Source of the DNA: Nostocoides sp039812405
Lineage (GTDB): Bacteria; Actinomycetota; Actinomycetes; Actinomycetales; Dermatophilaceae
Assembly (NCBI GenBank): GCA_039812405.1
Contig: JBDIAL010000038.1
Coordinates: 1 to 22,434 of the forward strand
Direction: 5' to 3'
DNA length: 22,434 nucleotides
Shown here: positions 8,698 to 15,893 of the stretch, piece after piece
Numbering within the stretch: position 1 is the first letter of the stretch
Layout: every line of letters starts with the position of its first letter
Notes under the pieces: model-generated
Seen by the model: the letters and a program-made list of their open reading frames with translations, nothing else
Told to the model about the DNA's origin: nothing
Databases searched by the model: none
Made by a program: the position numbers and the translations under genes

Positions 8698-8741
8698 TCG
8701 GGTCGCCGGGCCCGCCGCGTCGCGGGGGCCCGGCGACCCGA
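8698..8741. terminator. Strong hairpin between potC and gabD
   Basis: A perfect 16-bp inverted repeat: TCGGGTCGCCGGGCCC at 8698-8713 pairs with its complement at 8726-8741 across a 12-nt loop, and part of the loop (CCGC/GCGG) can pair too. It lies 31 bp after the potC stop and lacks a U-run, as is common for actinobacterial hairpins. It could terminate the potDABC transcript or stabilise its 3' end, leaving the aldehyde dehydrogenase with reduced or separate transcription. Confidence 0.7.
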
Positions 8742-8839
8742 TGTGGGCACCGGGACCTACGCTTGGGCGAGCACCTCAGCATCCTGCGGCCCGCGCCCCG
8801 ACGGTGCGGCCAGCCTCAACGAAGGAGCACAGCACCCCT

Positions 8840-10300
8840 ATGGCCACCTCGCAGAAGGCACTCCTGGAGTCGGTCCCCAAGGGCCTGTTCATCGGCGGAT
8901 CGTGGCGGGAGGCGACCGGCGGGGCCACCCTCGCGGTCGACGACCCGGCGACCGGCGCCGTCCTCGCGCGGGTGGCCGACGCCTCGGTCGAGGACGGGAG
9001 GTCCGCCCTCGACGCCGCGGTCGCGGCCCAGGAGGACTGGGCCCGCACGGCACCCCGCGACCGCGGGGAGATCCTGCGCGCGGCATACGAGCGCATCGTC
9101 GAGCGGACCGAGGACTTCGCGATGCTCATGACGCTCGAGATGGGCAAGCCGCTCGCGGAGGCCCGGGGCGAGGTGGCCTACGGCTCGGAGTTCTTCCGGT
9201 GGTTCTCCGAGGAGGCCGTGCGCGTCCACGGGCGGTGGTCGACGGCCCCCAACGGCGCGACCCGGCTGCTCACCATGAAGGGGCCCGTCGGCCCGACGCT
9301 CATGATCACGCCGTGGAACTTCCCGCTCGCCATGGGCACCCGCAAGATCGGCCCGGCCATCGCCGCCGGCTGCACGATGGTCGTCAAGCCGGCCGGCCAG
9401 ACGCCGCTCACCATGCTCGCGCTCGCCGAGCTGCTGCGGGAGTGCGGGGTGCCCGACGGCGTCCTCAACGTCGTGACGACGTCGCATACCGGCCAGGTCA
9501 TGGAGCCGCTGATCCGCGACCCGCGCCTGCGCAAGCTGACCTTCACCGGGTCGACCGAGGTCGGGCGGCGGCTCGTCGAGCAGTCCGCGGAGCAGCTGCT
9601 GCGCCTGTCGATGGAGCTGGGCGGCAACGCGCCCTTCCTCGTCTTCGAGGACGCCGACCTCGACCGGGCCGTCGACGGCGCGATGCTCGCCAAGATGCGC
9701 AACATCGGCGAGGCCTGCACGGCCGCGAACCGGTTCTTCGTCCACGAGTCGGTGGCCGACGAGTTCGCCGAGCGGTTCGCCAAGCGGATGGGCGCCCTGA
9801 CCGTCGGCAAGGGCACGAAGAAGGGCGTCGACGTCGGTCCGCTCGTCGACGCGCCGTCGCTCGCCAAGGTCGCCGAGCTCGTCGAGGACGCCCGCTCCCG
9901 GGGCGGCCGCGTCGTCGTCGGCGGCTCGGCTCTCGGGGGGCGCGGGCACTTCTACGCGCCGACCGTCATCACCGACGTCCCGGCCGACGCGCGGGTCCTG
10001 CGCGAGGAGATCTTCGGGCCGGTCGCGCCCATCACGACGTTCCGCACCGAGGAGGAGGCCGTCCGGCGGGCCAACGACACCGAGTACGGCCTCGTCGCCT
10101 ACGTCTTCACCCGCGACCTGTCCCGGACGATCCGGGTCAGCGAGGGGCTCGAGTTCGGGATGGTGGGTGTCAACCAGGGCGTCGTCTCCAACCCGGCGGC
10201 CCCGTTCGGAGGGGTCAAGGCCTCCGGGTTCGGGCGCGAGGGCGGCTTCGAGGGCATCGAGGAGTACCTCGAGACGAAGTACGTCGGCATCGCCCCGTAG
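8840..10300 (+). CDS. gabD: NAD(P)-dependent aldehyde dehydrogenase, succinate-semialdehyde dehydrogenase (GabD) type
   Basis: Full-length aldehyde dehydrogenase of 486 residues. Active-site residues are all present: Asn160 in ITPWNFP, Lys183 in VVKPAGQTP, the FTGSTEVG cofactor loop at 235-242, the general base Glu259 in MELGGNAPF, and the nucleophile Cys293 in GEACTAANRF. The WFSEEAVRVHG segment and the overall length resemble GabD-type succinate-semialdehyde dehydrogenases; an aminobutyraldehyde dehydrogenase role is an alternative. It follows the polyamine importer, separated by 173 bp containing a strong hairpin. It fits as the step oxidising aldehydes from putrescine/GABA breakdown to the acid, delivering succinate to the TCA cycle. 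The ATG at 8840 is preceded by AAGGAG at 8822-8827, a slightly long 12-nt spacing. Confidence 0.9.
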   Translation: MATSQKALLESVPKGLFIGGSWREATGGATLAVDDPATGAVLARVADASVEDGRSALDAAVAAQEDWARTAPRDRGEILRAAYERIVERTEDFAMLMTLEMGKPLAEARGEVAYGSEFFRWFSEEAVRVHGRWSTAPNGATRLLTMKGPVGPTLMITPWNFPLAMGTRKIGPAIAAGCTMVVKPAGQTPLTMLALAELLRECGVPDGVLNVVTTSHTGQVMEPLIRDPRLRKLTFTGSTEVGRRLVEQSAEQLLRLSMELGGNAPFLVFEDADLDRAVDGAMLAKMRNIGEACTAANRFFVHESVADEFAERFAKRMGALTVGKGTKKGVDVGPLVDAPSLAKVAELVEDARSRGGRVVVGGSALGGRGHFYAPTVITDVPADARVLREEIFGPVAPITTFRTEEEAVRRANDTEYGLVAYVFTRDLSRTIRVSEGLEFGMVGVNQGVVSNPAAPFGGVKASGFGREGGFEGIEEYLETKYVGIAP

Positions 10301-10343
10301 CCGGCGCCGGGGGCTCGAGTGTCCCCCGAGTGCCCGGGGCCGG
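10301..10343. terminator. Hairpin after the aldehyde dehydrogenase
   Basis: Directly after the stop codon, CCGGCGCCGGG (10301-10311) can pair with CCCGGGGCCGG (10333-10343), 10 of 11 positions complementary. Inside the loop, CTCG and CGAG can pair further. Position at the 3' end of the gene suggests a rho-independent-like terminator without a U-tract. Confidence 0.55.
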
Positions 10344-10422
10344 GTCTGTAGGCCCCCGCGCGACCTGGCCCCTCCGGGGTCTCGACGCGACGGGACGGGC
10401 TCGGCGCGCCACAATGAGCCCA

Positions 10423-10550
10423 TGACGACCGAAGCCCCGGGCCGCCGCCGCGGTCGTCACGCGCCCGGACCACCTGGGTTCGGACCACCTGGGTCACGCG
10501 GACGACCCGGGGCCGTGACGACCGAAGCCCCGGGCTGTCGCGGTCGTCAC
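10423..10550. repeat. Two direct copies of a perfect-stem hairpin upstream of the barstar-like gene
   Basis: Copy 1: TGACGACCG (10423-10431) pairs with CGGTCGTCA (10451-10459), 9-bp stem, 19-nt loop. Copy 2: GTGACGACCG (10515-10524) pairs with CGGTCGTCAC (10541-10550), 10-bp stem, 16-nt loop. The copies share the sequence GACGACCGAAGCCCCGGGC and then diverge in loop length. Between them a short direct repeat, CGGACCACCTGGGT, occurs twice in tandem with one variation (from 10466). The arrangement looks like a duplicated structured leader or paired operator in front of the next gene. No known RNA family is recognised. Confidence 0.7.
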
Positions 10551-10579
10551 GTGCCCGCTCCTCCGGGACCACCCCGACG

Positions 10580-10966
10580 ATGCGGCCCGCTCCGGCCCCA
10601 CCCCCGGGGGCTGTCGTGATCACCGACGTCGACGGCCCGGTCGACATCGTCGCCCTCATCCGGGCCGCCCGGGCCGAGGGTCGTGAGGTCCACCTCGTCC
10701 CGGCCGGCGGCAACCGGGACGAGAGCCTCGCCGGCTTCGCGCGGTCGCTGGCCCTGCCCAGCTGGTCGGGCCGGAACCTCGAGGCCCTCGCGGACACGCT
10801 CGCGGCCTACGTCGCCGAGACCCGCCGGGAGCAGGAGATCATCTGGGACGGTGCGACGACTCTCGCCGACCAGGACCCCGAGGGGTTCGAGGCGATCCGG
10901 GCCGTCCTCGACGAGGTCTGCCGGGGCCACCCGACCCTCCACGTCACCGTCGTCCACCGCTTCTGA
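10580..10966 (+). CDS. Barstar family protein (ribonuclease-inhibitor fold)
   Basis: Small acidic protein, 128 residues from the ATG; a GTG at 10616 (VITDVDGPVDIVALI) is a plausible shorter start because the first 12 residues are Pro/Ala-rich. The core LALPSWSGRNLEALADTLA matches the barstar signature around the helix that plugs the barnase active site (family pattern: aromatic residue, GxNWDAL-like segment). A predicted beta-alpha-beta order with FEAIRAVLDEV and a final HVTVVHRF strand also fits. Classical barstar inhibits a secreted ribonuclease, but no ribonuclease or polymorphic toxin is visible nearby, so the partner is unknown. The gene stands alone between two repeat-bearing intergenic regions. 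Confidence 0.75.
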   Translation: MRPAPAPPPGAVVITDVDGPVDIVALIRAARAEGREVHLVPAGGNRDESLAGFARSLALPSWSGRNLEALADTLAAYVAETRREQEIIWDGATTLADQDPEGFEAIRAVLDEVCRGHPTLHVTVVHRF

Positions 10967-10974
10967 CCCCTCCG

Positions 10975-11148
10975 GGTCGAGGTATCCCGACCCACCGCCA
11001 GGTCATCGGATACCTCGACCGGCTGGGGGCCCGGCTGGGTGGAGGTATCCGGTGTCCCCACGGTGGTCCTCGCATACCTCGACCGGCTGGGGGCTCGATT
11101 GGTTCGAGGTATCCGGTGTCCCCGCGGTGGTTCTCGCATACCTCGACC
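10975..11148. repeat. Three copies of a 42-46 bp palindromic intergenic repeat
   Basis: Copy A is 10975-11020: a perfect 13-bp stem, GGTCGAGGTATCC with GGATACCTCGACC, and a 20-nt loop. Copy B is 11042-11083, with GAGGTAT/ATACCTC arms. Copy C is 11104-11148, with TCGAGGTAT/ATACCTCGA arms. B and C share nearly the whole unit in the same orientation (arm, CCGGTGTCCCC, CGGTGGT, CTCGCATACCTCGACCGG). Copy A aligns to them in inverted orientation, including GCGGTGG on the opposite strand. The spacers also repeat: CTCGACCGGCTGGGGGC follows copies A and B. Conserved arms plus partly conserved loops suggest a dispersed REP-like element or a regulatory RNA hairpin set. It fills most of the 296 bp between the barstar-like gene and the PPOX gene. 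Confidence 0.85.
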
Positions 11149-11262
11149 GGTGGGCGCCCCACACCGGGCGGGGCGCGCCGCTGATCCGTCGGACACAGTC
11201 CCGCCGCGCCGTCGTGGCCCGCTGGCATGCTGGAGGGACGGACCGATGCTGGAGGTGAGGTC

Positions 11263-11715
11263 ATGTACGACTACGACCCGGAGAACGACGACACGGCCGT
11301 CGAGTCGCTGTCGGATCTCGAGTGCTGGGAACGGCTTCGCGGCGAGGAGTTCGCCCGGCTGGCATTCCATCTCGTCGGCGAGGTGCACATCGTCCCGCTC
11401 AACTACGCGACGGACGGCGAGCGGGTCTTCTTCCGCACCTCGGAGGGCAGCAAGCTGCTCGGCGTGACGATGAACGAGGACGTCGCCCTGGAGATCGACC
11501 GCTACGACGACGACGCGGAGAGCGCGTGGAGCGTCGTCGTCCGGGGCAGCGCCCACGTCCTCGAGGGCGACGACGCGGACGTCGTCGAGGGGCTGCCCCT
11601 GCGTCCGTGGATCCCGACGGCCAAGTACGTCGTCGTCGGGATCGTGCCGAGCGAGATCACCGGACGCGCCTTCCGGCTCAGCAAGCCGTGGCAGCACATG
11701 GTGCCCGAGGCCTGA
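11263..11715 (+). CDS. PPOX-fold (pyridoxamine 5'-phosphate oxidase-like) flavin-binding protein
   Basis: Protein of 150 residues with the split-barrel flavin-binding fold of the Pyridox_ox_2 type (FMN/F420-binding, related to nitroimidazole-resistance proteins). Visible features: ARLAFHLVGEVHIVPLNYATDGERVFFRT, written here in pieces as ARLAFHLVGEVHIVPLNY then DGERVFFRT, followed by SKLL, the NEDVALEIDRYD strand, the WSVVVRGSAHVLEG strand and RAFRLSKPW near the C-terminus. The ATG at 11263 was chosen over 11227 because GGAGGTGAGG sits immediately upstream. It ends 25 bp before dxr and may be cotranscribed with it, though no functional link is known. Substrate and cofactor are not determinable here. 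Confidence 0.82.
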   Translation: MYDYDPENDDTAVESLSDLECWERLRGEEFARLAFHLVGEVHIVPLNYATDGERVFFRTSEGSKLLGVTMNEDVALEIDRYDDDAESAWSVVVRGSAHVLEGDDADVVEGLPLRPWIPTAKYVVVGIVPSEITGRAFRLSKPWQHMVPEA

Positions 11716-11740
11716 CGGCCCGATAGGTGACAATGGCGCC

Positions 11741-12985
11741 ATGAGCGCCCCCCGGACCGTCGCCGTCCTCGGCTCCACCGGATCGATCGGCACCCAGGCC
11801 CTCCAGGTCATCGAGCGTCACGCCGACCGCTTCCGCGTCGTCGCCCTCGCGGGGGGGCACAACACGGCGCTGCTGGCCGAGCAGGCGGTCCGCACCGGTG
11901 CCGCGTTCGTCGGCGTCGCGAGCGGCTCGGCCGAGGCCCTCGCCGAGGCGATCGGGGCGTATGCGACATCGGCCGGCCTCTCCGGCCCCGGGCCGGAGGT
12001 CGTCGCCGGGGCGGACGCGGCGACCCGGGCGGCGGCATACGGCGCGGACATCGTCCTCAACGGCATCACCGGCTCCGTCGGGCTGCGGCCCACCCTCGCG
12101 GCCCTCGCGACCGGGGCCCGGCTCGCGCTCGCCAACAAGGAGTCGCTCATCGTCGGCGGACCCCTCGTCAAGCGGGCCGCCGCGCCGGGTCAGATCGTGC
12201 CCGTCGACTCCGAGCACAGCGCCATCCTCCAGGCGCTGCGGGCGGGTGGGCCGCAGGACGTGCGGCGCCTCGTCGTCACCGCGAGCGGCGGGCCGTTCCG
12301 CGGGATGAGCCGCGAGGAGCTGCGTGACGTCACCCCCCGGCAGGCCCTCGCCCACCCGACATGGGACATGGGGCGCGTCATCACGACGAACTCGGCGACC
12401 CTCGTCAACAAGGGGCTGGAGGTCATCGAGGCGCACCTGCTCTTCGACGTGCCCTATCCCGCGATCACCGTCGTCGTCCACCCCCAGTCGGTCGTCCACT
12501 CGATGGTGGAGCTGCGCGACGGGTCGACGATCGCCAAGGCGAGCCCGCCCTCGATGCTCATCCCCATCGCGCTCGCCCTGTCCTGGCCGGACCGGCTCGA
12601 CGCCGTCGACGCCGCGTGCGACTGGACGCGGGCCGCGACGTGGACCTTCGAGCCGCTCGACGACGTGGCCTTCCCCGCCGTCGAGCTGGCCCGGCAGGTC
12701 GGCGTGGCCGGGGGCACCTTCCCGGCCGTCTACAACGCGGCCAACGAGGTGTGCGTCGACGCCTTCCACGACGGCCGGATCGGCTTCCTCGACATCGTCG
12801 ACACGATCGCCCGGGTCGTCGCCGACCACGGGGACGATCCCGCCTCCTCGGACGTTGTCACCGATGTCGAGCAGGTCCTCGACGCGGACCGCTGGGCCCG
12901 TGACCGGGCCCGCGCCGTCCTCGGCCTCGCTGCGCCGCCCACGGCCTCGCATACCGCACCGCATCCGGCAGGAAGCACGACGTGA
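11741..12985 (+). CDS. dxr: 1-deoxy-D-xylulose-5-phosphate reductoisomerase
   Basis: Second enzyme of the MEP isoprenoid pathway: it converts DXP to MEP using NADPH and a divalent metal. The 414-residue product starts with the NADPH-binding GSTGSIGTQAL, then ALANKESLIVGG, the metal- and substrate-binding DSEHSAILQAL, SGGPFRG, and a WDMGRVITTNSATLVNKGLE segment. VVHPQSVVHSMVELRDGS and NAANEV complete the family pattern. It is slightly longer than many homologues because of a Pro/Ala/Thr-rich C-terminal tail. The GTG of the following protease overlaps its stop by 4 bp. The dxr, M50 protease, ispG order is the conserved actinobacterial arrangement. Confidence 0.97.
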   Translation: MSAPRTVAVLGSTGSIGTQALQVIERHADRFRVVALAGGHNTALLAEQAVRTGAAFVGVASGSAEALAEAIGAYATSAGLSGPGPEVVAGADAATRAAAYGADIVLNGITGSVGLRPTLAALATGARLALANKESLIVGGPLVKRAAAPGQIVPVDSEHSAILQALRAGGPQDVRRLVVTASGGPFRGMSREELRDVTPRQALAHPTWDMGRVITTNSATLVNKGLEVIEAHLLFDVPYPAITVVVHPQSVVHSMVELRDGSTIAKASPPSMLIPIALALSWPDRLDAVDAACDWTRAATWTFEPLDDVAFPAVELARQVGVAGGTFPAVYNAANEVCVDAFHDGRIGFLDIVDTIARVVADHGDDPASSDVVTDVEQVLDADRWARDRARAVLGLAAPPTASHTAPHPAGSTT

Positions 12986-14337
12986 CCGTCATCCTCTACG
13001 TCCTCGGCGTCGTCGCCATCGCGTTCGGTGTCGGGCTGTCCATCGCCCTCCACGAGCTGGGGCACCTCGTGCCCGCGAAGGCGTTCGGCGTCAAGGTGAC
13101 GCAGTACATGATCGGGTTCGGACCGACCCTGTGGTCGCGGAAGCTCGGCGAGACCGAGTACGGCGTCAAGGCCATCCCGCTCGGCGGGTTCTGCCGGATG
13201 ATCGGGATGTTCCCGCCCCGCGCGGGGGAGGACCCCGGGATGATCCGGGTCTCGAGCACCGGCCGCTTCTCCCAGCTCGCCGACGAGGCACGCCGCACGA
13301 GCCTGGAGGAGATCGAGCCGGGCGACGAGGACCGCGTCTTCTACAAGCTGTCGACCCCCAAGAAGGTCACCGTCATGGCGGGCGGCATCCTCATGAACCT
13401 GCTGCTCGGGTTCCTCCTGCTCGCCGCCGTGGTCTGCGGTCACGGCGTGGCGGTGGCGACCGACGGGGCGCAGGTCGCCGCCGTCTACCAGTGCGTCGCC
13501 ACGAGCACCGAGACCGCCCCGACGAGCTGCGACGGCGTCGAGGAGACCCCGGCGTACAAGGCGGGGATCCGCCCCGACGACGTCATCGTGTCGATCGACG
13601 GCACGCCGGTCCGCACGACCGCCGACGTCGGCGACCTCATCGCCGACCGGGCCGGGAAGCCGACGGCCGTCGTCGTCCGCCGCGGCGGCGCGGACCTCAC
13701 CCTCACCGTGACGCCCGTCCGCAACACGCTCCCGGTCTACGACGCCGACGGCAACCCGGTGCTCAAGGACGGCAAGCAGACCTACCACGAGACCGGCTTC
13801 ATCGGCATCAGCTCCAGCCAGGCGACCGAGACCGAGCGGCAGCCCCTCACCGCCGTGCCGGGCTACACCTGGCGCACCGTCACCGGGACCGCGGGCGTCG
13901 TCGTCCGCATCCCGCAGAAGATGGTGGGGGTCGTGCGGGCGGCCTTCGGCAGCGGCGAGCGCGACCCGAACGGCCCGATCTCCGTCGTCGGCATCGGCCG
14001 GATCGCCGGCGAGGCGAGCGCCGGGGAGATCCCCGGCATGCCGCAGGACCTCGGCGGCAAGGTCGCCTTCCTCGTCGGACTCCTCGCCTCGCTCAACATC
14101 GCCCTGTTCGTCTTCAACCTCGTCCCGCTGCTGCCCATGGACGGGGGGCACGTCGTCGGGGCGCTGTGGGAGGGCGTCAAGCGCACCGGGGCGCGGATCC
14201 TCCACCGGCCCGACCCCGGCTACGTCGACGTCGCCAAGGCGCTGCCCATCGCCTACGTCGTGTCCATGGGTCTCATCGTCATGACCGTCCTGCTCGCCTA
14301 TGCCGACATCGTGCGGCCGGTGAGTCTCGGCGGCTGA
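12982..14337 (+). CDS. M50 site-2 (intramembrane) zinc metalloprotease, RseP/Rip1-like
   Basis: Membrane protease of 451 residues. The first membrane helix (about 5-27) carries the zinc-binding HELGH at residues 24-28. A GFGPTLWSRKLGETEYGVKA strand and IPLGGFCRMIGM follow, then a second hydrophobic segment (about 132-150, GGILMNLLLGFLLLAAVV). A periplasmic PDZ domain (about 155-255) includes PAYKAGIRPDDVIVSIDG. The third zinc ligand lies in NLVPLLPMDGGH (Asp387), followed by a final helix near 425-447. Site-2 proteases release membrane-bound anti-sigma factors and similar substrates; the mycobacterial counterpart is Rip1. The GTG start overlaps the dxr stop (GTGA), and ispG begins 20 bp after the stop. 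Confidence 0.95.
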   Translation: MTVILYVLGVVAIAFGVGLSIALHELGHLVPAKAFGVKVTQYMIGFGPTLWSRKLGETEYGVKAIPLGGFCRMIGMFPPRAGEDPGMIRVSSTGRFSQLADEARRTSLEEIEPGDEDRVFYKLSTPKKVTVMAGGILMNLLLGFLLLAAVVCGHGVAVATDGAQVAAVYQCVATSTETAPTSCDGVEETPAYKAGIRPDDVIVSIDGTPVRTTADVGDLIADRAGKPTAVVVRRGGADLTLTVTPVRNTLPVYDADGNPVLKDGKQTYHETGFIGISSSQATETERQPLTAVPGYTWRTVTGTAGVVVRIPQKMVGVVRAAFGSGERDPNGPISVVGIGRIAGEASAGEIPGMPQDLGGKVAFLVGLLASLNIALFVFNLVPLLPMDGGHVVGALWEGVKRTGARILHRPDPGYVDVAKALPIAYVVSMGLIVMTVLLAYADIVRPVSLGG

Positions 14338-14357
14338 GCAAGGGGATAATCGACACC

Positions 14358-15518
14358 ATGCCCGTCTCCCTCGGTATGCCGTCCGCGCCCGCGCCCGTCC
14401 TGGCCCCCCGCCGGCGGAGCCGGATGATCCGGGTCGGCAAGGTCGCGGTCGGCGGCGACGCCCCGATCTCGGTCCAGTCCATGTGCACGACGCCGACGAC
14501 CGACGTCAACGCGACCCTCCAGCAGATCGCCGAGCTGACGGCCGCCGGCTGTGACATCGTCCGGGTCGCCTGCCCGAGCCAGGACGACGCCGACGCCCTC
14601 CCCGCCATCGCCCGCAAGAGCCAGATCCCCGTCATCGCCGACATCCACTTCCAGCCGAAGTACGTCTACGCCGCGATCGACGCCGGCTGCGCCGCGGTGC
14701 GGGTCAACCCCGGCAACATCCGCCAGTTCGACGACCAGGTCGCCGAGATCGCCCGTCGTGCCAGCGAGGCCGGGGTGTCGATCCGGATCGGCGTCAACGC
14801 CGGGTCGCTCGACAAGAGGCTCCTCGCCAAGCACGGCAAGGCGACGGCCGAGGCGCTCGTCGAGAGCGCCGTCTGGGAGGCGAGCCTGTTCGAGGAGCAC
14901 GACTTCCACGACTTCAAGATCTCCGTCAAGCACAACGACCCCGTCGTCATGGTCCGTGCCTACGAGCTGCTCGCCGAGCGCGGTGACTGGCCGCTCCACC
15001 TCGGCGTCACCGAGGCCGGGCCCGCCTTCCAGGGCACCATCAAGTCGGCGACCGCGTTCGGGGCGCTCCTGTCCAAGGGCATCGGCGACACGATCCGGGT
15101 GTCCTTGTCGGCCCCGCCCGTCGAGGAGGTCAAGGTCGGCAACCAGATCCTCCAGTCGCTGAACCTCAAGCCCCGCAAGCTGGAGATCGTCTCCTGCCCC
15201 TCGTGCGGGCGGGCCCAGGTCGACGTCTACACCCTGGCCGACCAGGTGACCGCCGGCCTGGAGGGCCTCGAGGTGCCGCTGCGGGTCGCCGTCATGGGCT
15301 GCGTCGTCAACGGGCCGGGGGAGGCCCGGGAGGCCGACCTCGGCGTCGCCTCGGGCAACGGCAAGGGGCAGATCTTCGTCAAGGGCGAGGTCGTCAAGAC
15401 GGTGCCCGAGTCGCAGATCGTCGAGACCCTCATCGAGGAGGCGATGCGGATCGCCGAGGAGATGGGCGAGCCCGTCGACGACGCGGCCGACGCCCGACCC
15501 GTCGTCACCGTGTCCTGA
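14358..15518 (+). CDS. ispG: (E)-4-hydroxy-3-methylbut-2-enyl-diphosphate synthase (GcpE)
   Basis: Iron-sulfur enzyme of the MEP pathway converting MEcPP to HMBPP, 386 residues. The N-terminal TIM-barrel part has SVQSMCTTPTTDV, ADIHFQPKYV and VRVNPGNIR. The C-terminal [4Fe-4S] domain shows the three cluster cysteines Cys280 and Cys283 in CPSCGR and Cys315 in GCVVNGPGE, with Glu322 as the fourth ligand. No large insertion domain is present, as expected for the bacterial short form. The ATG at 14358 lies 20 bp after the protease stop, so it is the third gene of the dxr operon. A 375-bp non-coding gap follows. Confidence 0.97.
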   Translation: MPVSLGMPSAPAPVLAPRRRSRMIRVGKVAVGGDAPISVQSMCTTPTTDVNATLQQIAELTAAGCDIVRVACPSQDDADALPAIARKSQIPVIADIHFQPKYVYAAIDAGCAAVRVNPGNIRQFDDQVAEIARRASEAGVSIRIGVNAGSLDKRLLAKHGKATAEALVESAVWEASLFEEHDFHDFKISVKHNDPVVMVRAYELLAERGDWPLHLGVTEAGPAFQGTIKSATAFGALLSKGIGDTIRVSLSAPPVEEVKVGNQILQSLNLKPRKLEIVSCPSCGRAQVDVYTLADQVTAGLEGLEVPLRVAVMGCVVNGPGEAREADLGVASGNGKGQIFVKGEVVKTVPESQIVETLIEEAMRIAEEMGEPVDDAADARPVVTVS

Positions 15519-15893
15519 CCGAGGCGGATATCCGCTGGTGAGGGCCTCGTCGGAGGTGTCGGCGCCGGTGTGATGCCGCGGTGACCCGTGCCTCGGGTCC
15601 CCGCGGGTCGTCCCAGGGTTTGGGATAACACGCAGGTTTAGGGGTTTACATTCCGCCGGACCTCTGGCATTGTCGGCGCACATCAGCCAGGGACAATGAC
15701 GTCGGACCGTAGTTGTTGTCGAGCACCTGTTCGATTTCTCGGCAGGGTCGTCCTCTTGTAGGTGGGCGTGTGACGCCACGTGTGGGTCAGTCACGCCCTG
15801 ACGACCCCTGCCGTGACATCCGGGCCTCGTCTGTCGCTGTTGATCGGGGTGGCCGGCGGTTGCCGCTCCGTAGGCGTCCAGGAGGGAGCAACA
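15519..15893. other. Intergenic region between ispG and truncated betA-like gene
   Basis: No credible gene is seen in this 375-bp stretch. It contains a short palindrome GCGGATATCCGC (15524-15535) just after ispG. An operator-like inverted repeat pairs CATTGTC (15668-15674) with GACAATG (15692-15698) across a 17-bp spacer. AT-richer sequence around 15620-15655 includes TTTACA at about 15644. These are compatible with a regulated promoter for the downstream choline-dehydrogenase-like gene. A clear GGAGGG ribosome-binding site is at 15881-15886. Confidence 0.45.

Noticed and set aside
10422..10619. A 65-codon frame starting MTTEAPG with an internal VTTEAPG repeat
   Set aside because: It is Pro/Arg/Gly-rich, arises from the hairpin repeats, overlaps the barstar-like start in another frame and has no ribosome-binding site.
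12324..14357. Very long plus-strand frame that runs through dxr and the protease before joining ispG
   Set aside because: Upstream of 14358 the frame is Arg/Pro-rich shadow of the real genes; only the ispG part is coding.
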